Part shown: positions 1 through 7,918 of the stretch, in pieces | Position numbering within the stretch: position 1 is the stretch's first letter | How the letters are laid out: each line of letters begins with the position of its first letter | From: an uncultured Bacteroides sp. | GTDB lineage: Bacteria; Bacteroidota; Bacteroidia; Bacteroidales; Bacteroidaceae | Assembly (NCBI GenBank): GCA_900557355.1 | Contig: USSR01000104.1 | Span: 1-14,222 of the forward strand | Direction: 5' to 3' | Length of the DNA stretch: 14,222 nt | Notes under the pieces: model-generated | Told to the model about the DNA's origin: nothing | The model's database searches: none | What the model saw: only the letters and a program-made list of their open reading frames with translations | Made by a program: the position numbers and the translations under genes

Positions 1-2537
1 CAGTATCACCGGATGGACAAACCGTCTACTTCCTGAGCGAACGTAATGGCGGCTCATTCAACGTATATTCTTTCCCGGTTTCGCAACCCCAATCGATAAA
101 AACAATTACCAGCTTTAAAACCCATCCCGTGCGTTTCCTTTCAATGAGTAACAACGGCACCTTGTGCTATGGATACGATGGTGAGATCTATACCCAGCAG
201 GAAAGCTCGAATCCCCGGAAGATAAATGTAGAAATCATTCGCGACGACCAGCCACAAATAGCTTATCTGAAATATCCGGATAGAGCAACCTCTGCTACAG
301 TTTCACCGGACGGCAAGCAAATTGCTTTCACTGTACGCGGTGAAGTATTCGTAACATCGACAGACTATACCACCACCAAACAGATTACACATACGGCAGC
401 AGAGGAAGATGGTCTCTCGTTTGCCCCGGACAACCGGACGCTGGCCTATGCCAGTGAACGCAGTGGTAACTGGCAGATTTATCTAGCCAAGATAGTTCGG
501 GAGGAAGATCCGAATTTTCCGAATGCAACTTTAATAAAAGAAGAAGTATTATTGCCTTCTACTACCGTAGAACGTTCGCATCCGCAATTCTCACCCGATG
601 GTAAGGAGTTAGCCTTCATTGAAGACCGCAATCGTCTGATGGTACTCAATCTGGAAACCAAGAAAGTACGCCGGATCACCGATGGTTCTACCTGGTACAG
701 CACAAGCGGAGGGTTCGACTATGCTTGGTCTCCGGACAGCAAGTGGTTCACATTGGAATTTATCGGAAACAAGCACGACCCATATTCGGATATAGGTCTG
801 GTCAGCGCACAAGGCAATGGCGAGATTATCAACCTGACCAATAGTGGATACAGCAGCGGTTCACCCAGTTTTGCGCTCGATGGCAATGCCATTCTTTTCA
901 CTACCGAACGCTACGGTATGCGCGCACATGCTTCATGGGGTTCGCTGGACGATGCTATGTTGGTATTCCTGAATCAGGATGCATACGACAAATTCAGCCT
1001 GAGCAAAGAAGACTACGAACTATACAAAGAAGCAAACTCTGACCGGAAAAAGGTTGCCGCAAAAGACAGTAGTAAGGTAAAGGATGTCGTAGTGGAATTG
1101 AAAAACATAGAAGACCGCATCGTACGCTTGACACCAAACTCGTCTAATATGGGAAGTACCCTCATCTCCAAAGACGGAAAAACCCTCTATTATCTGGCCA
1201 GTACCGAAAGCGGCCGTAACCTATGGAAAATGGACCTGAACAAGAAAGAGACCAAGTTGCTCCATAAAGTAGATGCCGGCTGGACCTCCCTGGAAATGGA
1301 TAAAGAAGGGAAGACTCTCTTCATCCTGAACGGTAAGAATATGCAAAAGATGAACTTGGCTTCCGATGACTTGAAGCCCATTAAATATCTTGCCCAAGTG
1401 AAACTGGATCTGAGCGCCGAACGCGAATACATGTTCGACCATGTATACAAACAACAACAGAAGCGTTTCTATAACACCAACATGCATGGGGTCAACTGGG
1501 ACGCCATGACAGCTGCTTATCGGAAGTTCCTGCCACATATCGATAATAACTATGACTTCGCCGAACTATTGAGTGAATGGCTGGGCGAGTTGAATGTCTC
1601 CCATACCGGAGGCCGTTTCTATCCGGACGGACAAAGCGAACCGACAGCCAGCCTGGGACTACTTTTCGACTGGAATTATCAGGATAAAGGAATGCTCATT
1701 GCTGAAGTGATAGAAAAGGGTCCGTTCGACAAAGCTACTACAAAGGTGAAAGCCGGTGTCGTTATTGAAAAGATCGACGGTAAAGAGATCACTCCCGAAG
1801 CCGATTATTATGTGCTTCTCAATGACAAGGTAAAAAAGAAAACACTTGTTTCATTGTATGATCCCAAGACGAAAGAACGCTGGGAAGAGGTAGTAATCCC
1901 TATCAGAGACAGCGAACTCAGTGCATTACTTTACGAACGTTGGGTTAAGCAACGTGCAGCAGACGTTGAGAAATGGTCGAACGGTAAACTGGGATACGTG
2001 CACATCAAATCAATGGGTGATGACAGCTTCCGTTCCATCTACTCGGACATTTTAGGAAAATACAACAATTGTGAAGGTATTGTCATCGACACCCGTTTCA
2101 ACGGAGGCGGTCGTCTACATGAAGATATAGAAATACTGTTCAGTGGCAAGAAATACTTCACACAGGTGGTTCGCGGCCGTGAAGCCTGCGATATGCCGAG
2201 CCGCCGCTGGAACAAGCCTTCCATCATGCTGACGTGCGAGGCCAATTATTCCAATGCACACGGTACACCGTGGGTATACAGTCATCAGAAACTGGGTAAA
2301 CTGGTAGGTATGCCTGTGCCGGGCACTATGACCAGTGTATCATGGGAGCGCCTGCAAGATCCGACACTGGTATTCGGTATTCCTGTGATTGGTTACCGTT
2401 TGCCCGATGGCAGTTATCTGGAAAATACGCAGTTGGAACCGGATGTAAAAGTAGCCAATTCGCCCGAAACAATCGTGAGAGGCGAAGATACACAATTGAA
2501 AGTAGCAGTAGAAGAATTATTGAAAACTAACAAATAA
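1..2537 (+). CDS. Tricorn protease homolog, S41 family (5'-partial)
   Basis: The frame is open from the left edge, so the start and any signal peptide lie outside; the GTG at 129 is only an internal codon. About 844 residues are visible. Tricorn proteins are usually near 1,070 residues, so roughly 230 are missing. The first 300 or so visible residues carry WD40-like (PD40) propeller repeats with recurring SPDG/APDN/SPDS motifs. A second propeller-like stretch follows, then the tricorn C1 helical region, a PDZ-like domain around 1650-1870 and an S41 peptidase core. Candidate catalytic residues by analogy with Thermoplasma tricorn are the Ser-His pair of NVSHTGG (codons 1599-1604), the Ser of NYSNAHG (2250-2252) and the Glu of LENTQLEPD (2421-2423). 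The expected role is trimming of oligopeptides, probably in the cell envelope. The antiporter gene starts 9 bp after the stop, suggesting co-transcription. Family assignment is firm; the substrate is unknown. Confidence 0.9.
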   Translation, partial: VSPDGQTVYFLSERNGGSFNVYSFPVSQPQSIKTITSFKTHPVRFLSMSNNGTLCYGYDGEIYTQQESSNPRKINVEIIRDDQPQIAYLKYPDRATSATVSPDGKQIAFTVRGEVFVTSTDYTTTKQITHTAAEEDGLSFAPDNRTLAYASERSGNWQIYLAKIVREEDPNFPNATLIKEEVLLPSTTVERSHPQFSPDGKELAFIEDRNRLMVLNLETKKVRRITDGSTWYSTSGGFDYAWSPDSKWFTLEFIGNKHDPYSDIGLVSAQGNGEIINLTNSGYSSGSPSFALDGNAILFTTERYGMRAHASWGSLDDAMLVFLNQDAYDKFSLSKEDYELYKEANSDRKKVAAKDSSKVKDVVVELKNIEDRIVRLTPNSSNMGSTLISKDGKTLYYLASTESGRNLWKMDLNKKETKLLHKVDAGWTSLEMDKEGKTLFILNGKNMQKMNLASDDLKPIKYLAQVKLDLSAEREYMFDHVYKQQQKRFYNTNMHGVNWDAMTAAYRKFLPHIDNNYDFAELLSEWLGELNVSHTGGRFYPDGQSEPTASLGLLFDWNYQDKGMLIAEVIEKGPFDKATTKVKAGVVIEKIDGKEITPEADYYVLLNDKVKKKTLVSLYDPKTKERWEEVVIPIRDSELSALLYERWVKQRAADVEKWSNGKLGYVHIKSMGDDSFRSIYSDILGKYNNCEGIVIDTRFNGGGRLHEDIEILFSGKKYFTQVVRGREACDMPSRRWNKPSIMLTCEANYSNAHGTPWVYSHQKLGKLVGMPVPGTMTSVSWERLQDPTLVFGIPVIGYRLPDGSYLENTQLEPDVKVANSPETIVRGEDTQLKVAVEELLKTNK

Positions 2538-2546
2538 TCTAAATTC

Positions 2547-4142
2547 ATGTTTGCTGACTTACTCAATTCCTCCTATTTCGCCCTCTTCCTCATTGTTGCA
2601 TTGGGCTTCATGTTGGGGAGAATCAAAATTAAAGGATTATCTCTGGACGTTTCCGCAGTCATTTTCATTGCTCTTCTCTTTGGACACTTCGGTGTAGTCA
2701 TTCCTAAAGAATTAGGAAACTTCGGATTGGTACTTTTCATCTTTACTATCGGCATTCAGGCCGGTCCCGGTTTCTTCGACTCGTTCCGAAGTAAAGGTAA
2801 GACCCTGATCATAATCACCATGCTGATTATTTGCTCGGCTTCTCTGACGGCTATCGGGCTCAAATATCTTTTCGACATCGATACCCCCAGTGTAGTAGGC
2901 TTAATAGCCGGAGCACTGACCAGTACACCAGGACTTGCCGTAGCCATCGACAGTACAAATTCTCCGTTGGCATCCATCTCCTACGGTATCGCTTATCCGT
3001 TTGGAGTTATCGGTGTAATACTGTTTGTAAAGCTGCTTCCCCGCATTATGCGCATTGATCTGGATAAGGAAGCCCGCCGACTGGAAAAAGAACGTCGCGG
3101 ACAGTTTCCGGAATTGACTACCTGTATTTATCGCGTCACAAATCCTGCCGTATTCAACCGCAGCTTGATGCAAATCAATGCACGGGCTATGACAGGGGCT
3201 GTTATTTCACGCCATAAACATGATGAAGTTATTTCCATCCCTACAGCTCATACGGTGTTACATGAAGACGATTACATACAGGCAGTAGGCAGTGAAGAAG
3301 CTCTGAACCAACTTTCGGTCTTAGTCGGAGAACGCGAAGAAGGTGAATTACCTTTGGTAGACACACAGGAAATCGAATCCTTATTACTGACCAAAAAGGA
3401 TATGATCAATAAACAATTAGGGGATTTGAACCTGATGAAAAACTTCGGATGTACGGTAACACGTATCCGCCGAAGCGGTATTGATCTGTCTCCGTCACCG
3501 GATTTAACTCTGAAATTCGGCGATAAACTGATGGTGGTAGGAGAAAAAGAAGGACTTAAAGGATTGGCCCGCTTACTGGGAAACAATGCTAAAAAGCTAT
3601 CTGATACAGACTTTTTCCCTATTGCAATGGGTATTGTTTTGGGAGTACTGTTCGGCAAACTGAATATTACTTTCCCCGGTGGTTTATCTTTCTCTCCGGG
3701 ATGAACGGGCGGTATTTTGATTGTGGCTCTGTTCTTAAGTGCAATTGGTAAGACAGGACCTATTCTGTGGTCTATGTCCGGACCTGCTAACCAATTATTG
3801 CGTCAGTTGGGATTGTTGCTTTTCCTAGCCGAAGTCGGAACCTCGGCTGGTACCAATCTGGTGGCAACTTTCCAGGAAAGTGGCTGGCTGCTATTCGGAG
3901 TAGGTGCTGCTATTACGCTGGTACCTATGTTAGTAGCTGTGTTCGTCGGGCTGTTTGTCTTCAAAATCAGTATACTCGACTTACTGGGAACCATCACCGG
4001 TGGTATGACCAGTACTCCGGGACTTGCAGCAGCGGATTCTATGACTGACAGTAACATTCCGAGTGTAGCTTACGCTACGGTTTATCCTATTGCAATGGTA
4101 TTCCTTATACTGTTTATCCAGATTATTGCAACTATGGTTTAA
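2547..4142 (+). pseudogene. YidE/YbjL/AspT-type antiporter (AAE family), interrupted by in-frame TGA
   Basis: Two open stretches, 2547-3704 and 3705-4142, are in the same frame and together encode one protein of about 531 codons, close to the family's usual length of about 550. Each half has about six membrane segments and the duplication-domain signature: GALTSTPGLAVAID in the first half and GGMTSTPGLAAADS in the second. Between them (about residues 190-350) lie two TrkA_C/RCK_C-like cytoplasmic domains. The family includes the aspartate:alanine exchanger AspT; the substrate here is not determined. The only defect is TGA at codon 386, inside the second membrane segment of the second half, between SFSPG and TGGILIVAL. 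Everything after it is intact, which suggests a recent point mutation or a sequence error rather than old decay. If terminated there, the protein would lack five of its twelve helices and would very likely not work. The gene lies 9 bp downstream of the tricorn gene. Confidence 0.85.
3702..3704 (+). other. In-frame TGA within antiporter gene
   Basis: The reading is CCG GGA TGA ACG GGC GGT, flanked on both sides by conserved coding sequence in the same frame. A single base change from a sense codon (for example TTA Leu, TGG Trp or GGA Gly) would explain it. No hairpin resembling a bacterial SECIS element is apparent just downstream, so selenocysteine decoding is not supported. Confidence 0.85.
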
Positions 4143-4185
4143 GCCAAACAAATATATGCTTGATTAAATGATTTCATTTCAGTAT

Positions 4186-4211
4186 AAAAAATGGAATTAT
4201 TTTTTATTTTT
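4186..4211 (+). terminator. Weak AT-only hairpin with T-rich tail after antiporter gene
   Basis: AAAAAAT (4186-4192) pairs with ATTTTTT (4199-4205) around a 6-nt loop, followed by a T-rich tail. It lies 44 bp past the antiporter stop. The stem has no GC pairs, so this is only a possible terminator for the plus-strand operon. Confidence 0.3.
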
Positions 4212-4300
4212 ATGCCAATTACTTGTCTTGATTTATCAACGTCAAAAGAGTTTTTTGCAACTAATTGGTTATCAATAAAGTTATAATAGCCTTATCTCAA

Positions 4301-4376
4301 TATAGGACTGAGGTACCCTAAGTATACGACTGAGATGTCCTAACTATACGACTGAAGTACCCTCAATATATGACTA
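4301..4376. repeat. 22-bp degenerate tandem repeat, about 3.5 copies
   Basis: Three adjacent 22-bp units start at 4301, 4323 and 4345, each beginning TATA(G/C)GACTGA and containing a TACCCT- or GTCCT-like core. A fourth copy decays after about 10 bases (from 4367). By eye, copies 1 and 2 share 17/22, copies 1 and 3 share 18/22, and copies 2 and 3 share 16/22. The unit is not a multiple of 3 and no open frame spans it, so it is not protein-coding. It lies in a region between convergent genes where no promoter is expected. The function is unknown. Confidence 0.8.
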
Positions 4377-4448
4377 TGCCCCGAATATTAAATTATTGTA
4401 AGGAATTAGTATTATATCAAGCATTTATATACTAAAACTATAACCCGA

Positions 4449-4516
4449 GTTGAATACACAAAAAAAATAGGTTTCTGTCATTCATCAAGTCCGGACAGAA
4501 ACCTATTTACTTCAAC
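4449..4516 (-). terminator. Intrinsic terminator for the LruC-domain gene
   Basis: A perfect 15-bp stem pairs AAATAGGTTTCTGTC (4465-4479) with its complement at 4494-4508 around a 14-nt loop. An outer 6-bp pairing (GTTGAA 4449-4454 with TTCAAC 4511-4516) could extend it. On the minus strand the stem is followed by eight T (A-run 4460-4467), the classic intrinsic layout, placed about 33 bp after the stop of the 4541-5965 gene. It could also stop plus-strand transcription, but the T-tract on that side is short (CTATTT). Confidence 0.85.
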
Positions 4517-4540
4517 TAAAGGAACTTCTTTAAAAGTCTT

Positions 4541-5965
4541 TTATTCCATATAGACCATATCGTCCTTTCTCTCACCTTTATACCAATCAGTATATGACTT
4601 ACATCCACTATCAACCCACTTCGTATACATAGGATAAGCCTCATCAATCCGGATATTTTCCAAGCACCATTTGAAATCAACTGATGGAATCTCAAGTACA
4701 TTCGGGAAATCAGCACTATGTACATTATAAGAATTAAGATCAAAGGTAGCCTTTCCGTTATTCAGCATCGGAATGTATTCACTAGCTTTTGGCAAGGTTA
4801 TCTGAATGACCTCAGTTTCCACCCTTGAAGTGCCTTTACGTACATTCATATAACCGGTCAGATTCTCAACATAGATCTTACCATTGATTCCAAAACTATT
4901 ATTGAAATTTGCTCCTGTTGCCATAACCTGAATATAGGCCAACACCTCATTCTTAATATTGGCGGACTCCTCAATACGGAACCTCACTACAACATCGTTA
5001 AAGTCATAGTCTCCCTGGCTGGGATAGTTGTCCTCAAACAACCACATTCCTTGCCATACAATCTTAGACGGATCCAGTTCCGGAACCGGAATTTCAATTT
5101 CAGGTTTCAAAGTCGGAGTCGATTCGATCAGACACAGCAGGTCGTTGTAATCCTGATCAAACCATCCACTTGGAATTTGATCTTCCATACCCAATGTCTG
5201 ATACTCCTTACCGCCAAACACCAGTGTTCTGATAACTCCTGACGTCAACAATATGTCGTTATGCCCCAGATTAAATCTCGGAGTTGAATACCGATAAAGA
5301 CCTGACGAATACGAGCATGCAAAGCCTATCTTACAATCGGTAAATTTACCAAGCGCTATCTTTGAACCAATCGTCTGGGTTCCATCGAATACAAGTTTCA
5401 TATCCAAATCTCGATAGTCATTGACATCATCCGTATAGGTATAATAGTACAAACTGTTATTGAGATGAGCACCACCATTACCCACATAAGTAATCCAGAC
5501 TTCAGTCTCCTCGTTTCCAACTATCAAATCGGAACACTCAGTATAACAATCACTTGGCGTATTCCTAATCCCTTCCGGATAAAAATTATTGATAGCTGTA
5601 ATCAACGCATCACTCAGTTCGCTCTCTGCTCTCGTAACACCTTTATTTACAACGACATCCCCCTTCGAATAGGTATACATCTGACCATTCATCAACAGAT
5701 ATAACTTATCTGTAGCTTTAGGAATTCTGACAGTTTCCGTAAACGGAGCATAGCCAATCAAAATTGGTTCACCTACCAGATGACCATCCACATAAGGGTC
5801 ACCGACATAGAGCAGGCAGCGAGTATTTTCTGTAGTATTAACACTCACGCTAATTTCATCAACCAAAGAGAAGTCTTTGCCAGTCTCCGGTTCCTGATAA
5901 GAATTTTTCACCTCGCATGAAAGCAATGCAAAAATACATACAAATAACAATAATAACTTCTTCAT
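4541..5965 (-). CDS. LruC/DUF4842- and DUF4114-domain lipoprotein
   Basis: The 474-residue product starts with a lipoprotein signal (MKK, hydrophobic stretch, lipobox LLSC with Cys17), so it should be lipid-anchored in the envelope. Residues 262-281 carry the DUF4114 hallmark, DQIPSGWFDQDYNDLLCLIE, with an acidic DQDYND at 270-275. Residues 309-324 carry the LruC/DUF4842 hallmark, LFEDNYPSQGDYDFND. The C-terminus (DEAYPMYTKW, 441-450) also fits LruC-domain proteins. These proteins are common in Bacteroidetes; their biochemical role is not established. The paired D-x-D-x-N-D motifs suggest metal (perhaps calcium) binding, which is inference. The residues just after Cys17 (EVKNSY) lack a strong acidic run, so a surface-export signal is not evident. 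The gene appears monocistronic, with its own promoter (6009-6040) and a strong terminator. Confidence 0.88.
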   Translation of the reverse strand: MKKLLLLFVCIFALLSCEVKNSYQEPETGKDFSLVDEISVSVNTTENTRCLLYVGDPYVDGHLVGEPILIGYAPFTETVRIPKATDKLYLLMNGQMYTYSKGDVVVNKGVTRAESELSDALITAINNFYPEGIRNTPSDCYTECSDLIVGNEETEVWITYVGNGGAHLNNSLYYYTYTDDVNDYRDLDMKLVFDGTQTIGSKIALGKFTDCKIGFACSYSSGLYRYSTPRFNLGHNDILLTSGVIRTLVFGGKEYQTLGMEDQIPSGWFDQDYNDLLCLIESTPTLKPEIEIPVPELDPSKIVWQGMWLFEDNYPSQGDYDFNDVVVRFRIEESANIKNEVLAYIQVMATGANFNNSFGINGKIYVENLTGYMNVRKGTSRVETEVIQITLPKASEYIPMLNNGKATFDLNSYNVHSADFPNVLEIPSVDFKWCLENIRIDEAYPMYTKWVDSGCKSYTDWYKGERKDDMVYME

Positions 5966-6008
5966 ACTTTATTTATAAAAAGAACATATTTAGCACATTA
6001 TCTCTACG

Positions 6009-6040
6009 CAAACATACAGCATTTACAACTAATAAGCAAA
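6009..6040 (-). promoter_or_regulatory. Bacteroides-type promoter for the LruC-domain gene
   Basis: On the minus strand, TTTG (complement of 6037-6040), 20 bp, then TATGTTTG (complement of 6009-6016) matches the primary sigma consensus TTTG/TAnnTTTG. The predicted start near 6003 gives a leader of about 38 nt to the ATG at 5965. Confidence 0.65.
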
Positions 6041-6179
6041 TAAAAGACCAATAAAATCAAATAAATAAAATCATTCTAAAAACGCCTCATATAACTCAAA
6101 GCTTACATAAAACAGAAATATATCAACATTAACTATCTATTACTTTTATGATAAATAAAGCAAAACCACCCACTACTTT

Positions 6180-6195
6180 TAGCAAGTACTTGCTA
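6180..6195. promoter_or_regulatory. Perfect palindrome, candidate operator
   Basis: AGCAAGTACTTGCT (6181-6194) is a perfect 14-bp palindrome, extended to 16 bp by a flanking T/A pair. It overlaps the predicted -33 element (CTTG, 6189-6192) of the FMN_bind-nitroreductase gene, where a bound dimeric repressor could block transcription. No regulator gene is adjacent in the window, so the binding protein is unknown. Confidence 0.5.
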
Positions 6196-6221
6196 TTTTC
6201 AATAAAATTCCCCTAAATTTG
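6189..6221 (+). promoter_or_regulatory. Bacteroides-type promoter for the FMN_bind-nitroreductase gene
   Basis: CTTG (6189-6192), 21 bp, then TAAATTTG (6214-6221): the -7 box matches TAnnTTTG fully and the -33 box three of four positions. The predicted start near 6228 leaves a leader of about 19 nt before the ATG at 6247. Confidence 0.6.
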
Positions 6222-6246
6222 CATACGATATAAATACCAACTAAAT

Positions 6247-7488
6247 ATGAAAACATTGAGAGTCCAAACCATCATGAGCCTAGCAACTTGCTTTTTCCTG
6301 ATTCTGGCAGTAACTATTTGTAAGGGAAACAAGTTCGGGAGCATTCTCTCCGATAAGGAAAATGCAACAGAAAGTCCTATAGGAACTTCCGATATATTAC
6401 GGCATACGGATGAAGGAGTACAGATAATATCAACCCGGCAAATAACGAAAGATATCAACGGATATGGAGGAAATGTCCCTCTTGAAATCTATATGCAGGA
6501 TAACCGCATTACAAAAGTGGTGGCATTGGAAAACTCTGAAACACCCAGCTACTTTGCCAAGGTACGAAACAGTGACCTGCTGCAACAATGGAATAATCTA
6601 TCACCGGAAGAAGCAATCAATAAAGAAGTAGACGGAATATCCGGAGCTACAGAGTCTTCGGTAGCTATTATCCAGTCCATCCACAGGGCAATGGAATATG
6701 CAAAGAAACATCCGGCCGACAAGCCTGCAACTGCTTTCAGTTTTGACTGGATACTTTTCCTGGGTTTACTGGCAGGCATTGCACTGTGCACCTTGATTAT
6801 TGTATATTTCTCCAGAAAACCTAAAGGACAAATGACACAATATGTACTGAACACTTTCAGTCTTGCCTTGGTTATAGTAGTAACTGCATTATCTATTCAA
6901 CCGAGACCAAATCAACCTAATAAGATGGAGGAACCTATTATGAAACAAGATGATAAACTTTCCGTTCTTGAAGCCATACATGCAAGAACCAGTATCCGCT
7001 CTTATCAACCACAAGAAGTAGAGGATGAAAAAATAGAGCAACTGTTAAGAGCTGCCATGGCTGCTCCCACAGCAACCAATAAACAACCTTGGGCTTTCAT
7101 TGTCATTAGGGATAAAGAGATTCTAAACGAATTGAGTTCTACCCTTCCTTATACCAAAATGGCAAAGGATGCTCCACTGGCCATCGTAGTATGTGGAGAT
7201 TTAAATAAAGCTATCAGTGGTGCAGGTATGGAGTACTGGGTACAAGATGCTTCGGCTGCAACAGAAAACCTACTGCTGGCTGCACAAGGTTTAGGATTAG
7301 GGGCCGTATGGTCAGGAGTTTACCCTATGGAAGAACGGGTAAAAGAAGTACAGAAAATACTCCAACTGCCCAAAGACATTATTCCCCTGAACGTAATTCC
7401 AATCGGTTATCCGGCTGAGAATCCACTTCCGAAAGATAAATGGAAACCGGAAAATATTCATTTTAACCGCTGGACAAAGGACAAATAA
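6247..7488 (+). CDS. Membrane-anchored FMN-binding domain fused to nitroreductase
   Basis: This 413-residue protein joins two redox modules. Residues 6-24 form a hydrophobic N-terminal segment. Residues about 50-155 resemble an FMN_bind domain (RnfG/NosR type): GYGGNVPLEIYM, then DNRITKVVALENSETPSYF, then SGAT at 132-135. Thr135 is the predicted site of covalent FMN attachment by an ApbE flavinyltransferase. Two more membrane segments follow (about 167-188 and 198-216) with a basic loop (SRKPKGQ) between them. Residues 235-413 are a complete nitroreductase, with RTSIRSYQP near the start (phosphate contacts to FMN), AAPTATNKQPW (272-282) and GLGLGAVWSGVYP. Simple positive-inside reasoning puts both redox domains outside the cytoplasm, unusual for an NAD(P)H-dependent nitroreductase. 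The electron donor and substrate are unknown. The gene seems to stand alone, 12 bp from the convergent DUF2721 gene. Confidence 0.88.
   Translation: MKTLRVQTIMSLATCFFLILAVTICKGNKFGSILSDKENATESPIGTSDILRHTDEGVQIISTRQITKDINGYGGNVPLEIYMQDNRITKVVALENSETPSYFAKVRNSDLLQQWNNLSPEEAINKEVDGISGATESSVAIIQSIHRAMEYAKKHPADKPATAFSFDWILFLGLLAGIALCTLIIVYFSRKPKGQMTQYVLNTFSLALVIVVTALSIQPRPNQPNKMEEPIMKQDDKLSVLEAIHARTSIRSYQPQEVEDEKIEQLLRAAMAAPTATNKQPWAFIVIRDKEILNELSSTLPYTKMAKDAPLAIVVCGDLNKAISGAGMEYWVQDASAATENLLLAAQGLGLGAVWSGVYPMEERVKEVQKILQLPKDIIPLNVIPIGYPAENPLPKDKWKPENIHFNRWTKDK
6927..6942 (+). promoter_or_regulatory. Internal ribosome binding site and in-frame ATG
   Basis: GGAGG (6927-6931) lies 8 nt before an in-frame ATG (6940-6942, Met232) exactly at the border between the membrane part and the nitroreductase domain. 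Initiation there would give a soluble 182-residue nitroreductase of typical stand-alone size. Bacteroidetes rely little on Shine-Dalgarno pairing, and the bases also encode part of the fusion, so use is unproven. Confidence 0.35.
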
Positions 7489-7500
7489 GAAGTGGCTTTC

Positions 7501-7890
7501 CTATTCATCCATATCATCCAGATGTATTTCCAATGCCTTCACCGAAATATAAATCTCGTATACAGAAATAGCCAGAGAAATAATCAACAGCACCATTGCC
7601 AATCCAAAAATATAAATAGATACAAGATAGAGCTGTATATAAATAAAGAACATACTTACAACACACAGCAACAGGCTACCTGTTCCTGTCACCTGCATGG
7701 CACGCGTCAGATACAGGCGTTTTCGAAGATTGGCAATCTGCGCTGCAGTCACTGATGAATGATTCGCACGATACTGCTCCTTCAATGCACGTACCAATTG
7801 GGCGTACGACATGAACCGATTGGTATATGCCAGCATAATCAATGAAATCGCTGAAAACAGTAGAGCCGGAGTAGTTAGATCTATTTCCAT
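7501..7890 (-). CDS. DUF2721 family small membrane protein
   Basis: The 129-residue product begins MEIDLTTPALLFSAISLIMLAYTNRF, which fits the start of DUF2721 proteins (TPALLF, then LAYTNRF). It has about three hydrophobic segments: residues 8-22, a long stretch about 70-95 and another about 95-115. A basic amphipathic region sits between the first two (LVRALKEQY, LRKRLYLTRAM), and the tail is acidic (HLDDMDE). The function of the family is unknown. It starts 28 bp after the stop of the GH43 gene on the same strand, so it may be read from the same transcript; I saw no separate promoter in that gap. Its stop is only 12 bp from the convergent nitroreductase fusion, with no hairpin between them. 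Confidence 0.85.
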   Translation of the reverse strand: MEIDLTTPALLFSAISLIMLAYTNRFMSYAQLVRALKEQYRANHSSVTAAQIANLRKRLYLTRAMQVTGTGSLLLCVVSMFFIYIQLYLVSIYIFGLAMVLLIISLAISVYEIYISVKALEIHLDDMDE

Positions 7891-7918
7891 ATATCTTATG
7901 CATTAGATAGTTATCACA

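Noticed and set aside
129..131. GTG at 129 as the start of the tricorn-like gene
   Set aside because: The same frame is open to the left edge and already encodes a propeller repeat (SPDGQTVYFLSERNGG), so the gene begins outside the window.
3702..3760. Selenocysteine decoding of the TGA in the antiporter gene
   Set aside because: No SECIS-like hairpin is visible just after the TGA, and the position is inside a membrane helix of a family not known to use selenocysteine.
3717..4142. A separate 141-residue membrane protein starting at 3717
   Set aside because: It is in frame with the preceding open stretch and encodes the second half of the duplicated antiporter fold, so it is the continuation of the broken gene.
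4301..4388. CRISPR array
   Set aside because: The 22-bp units are directly adjacent with no spacers, are degenerate and number only three to four.
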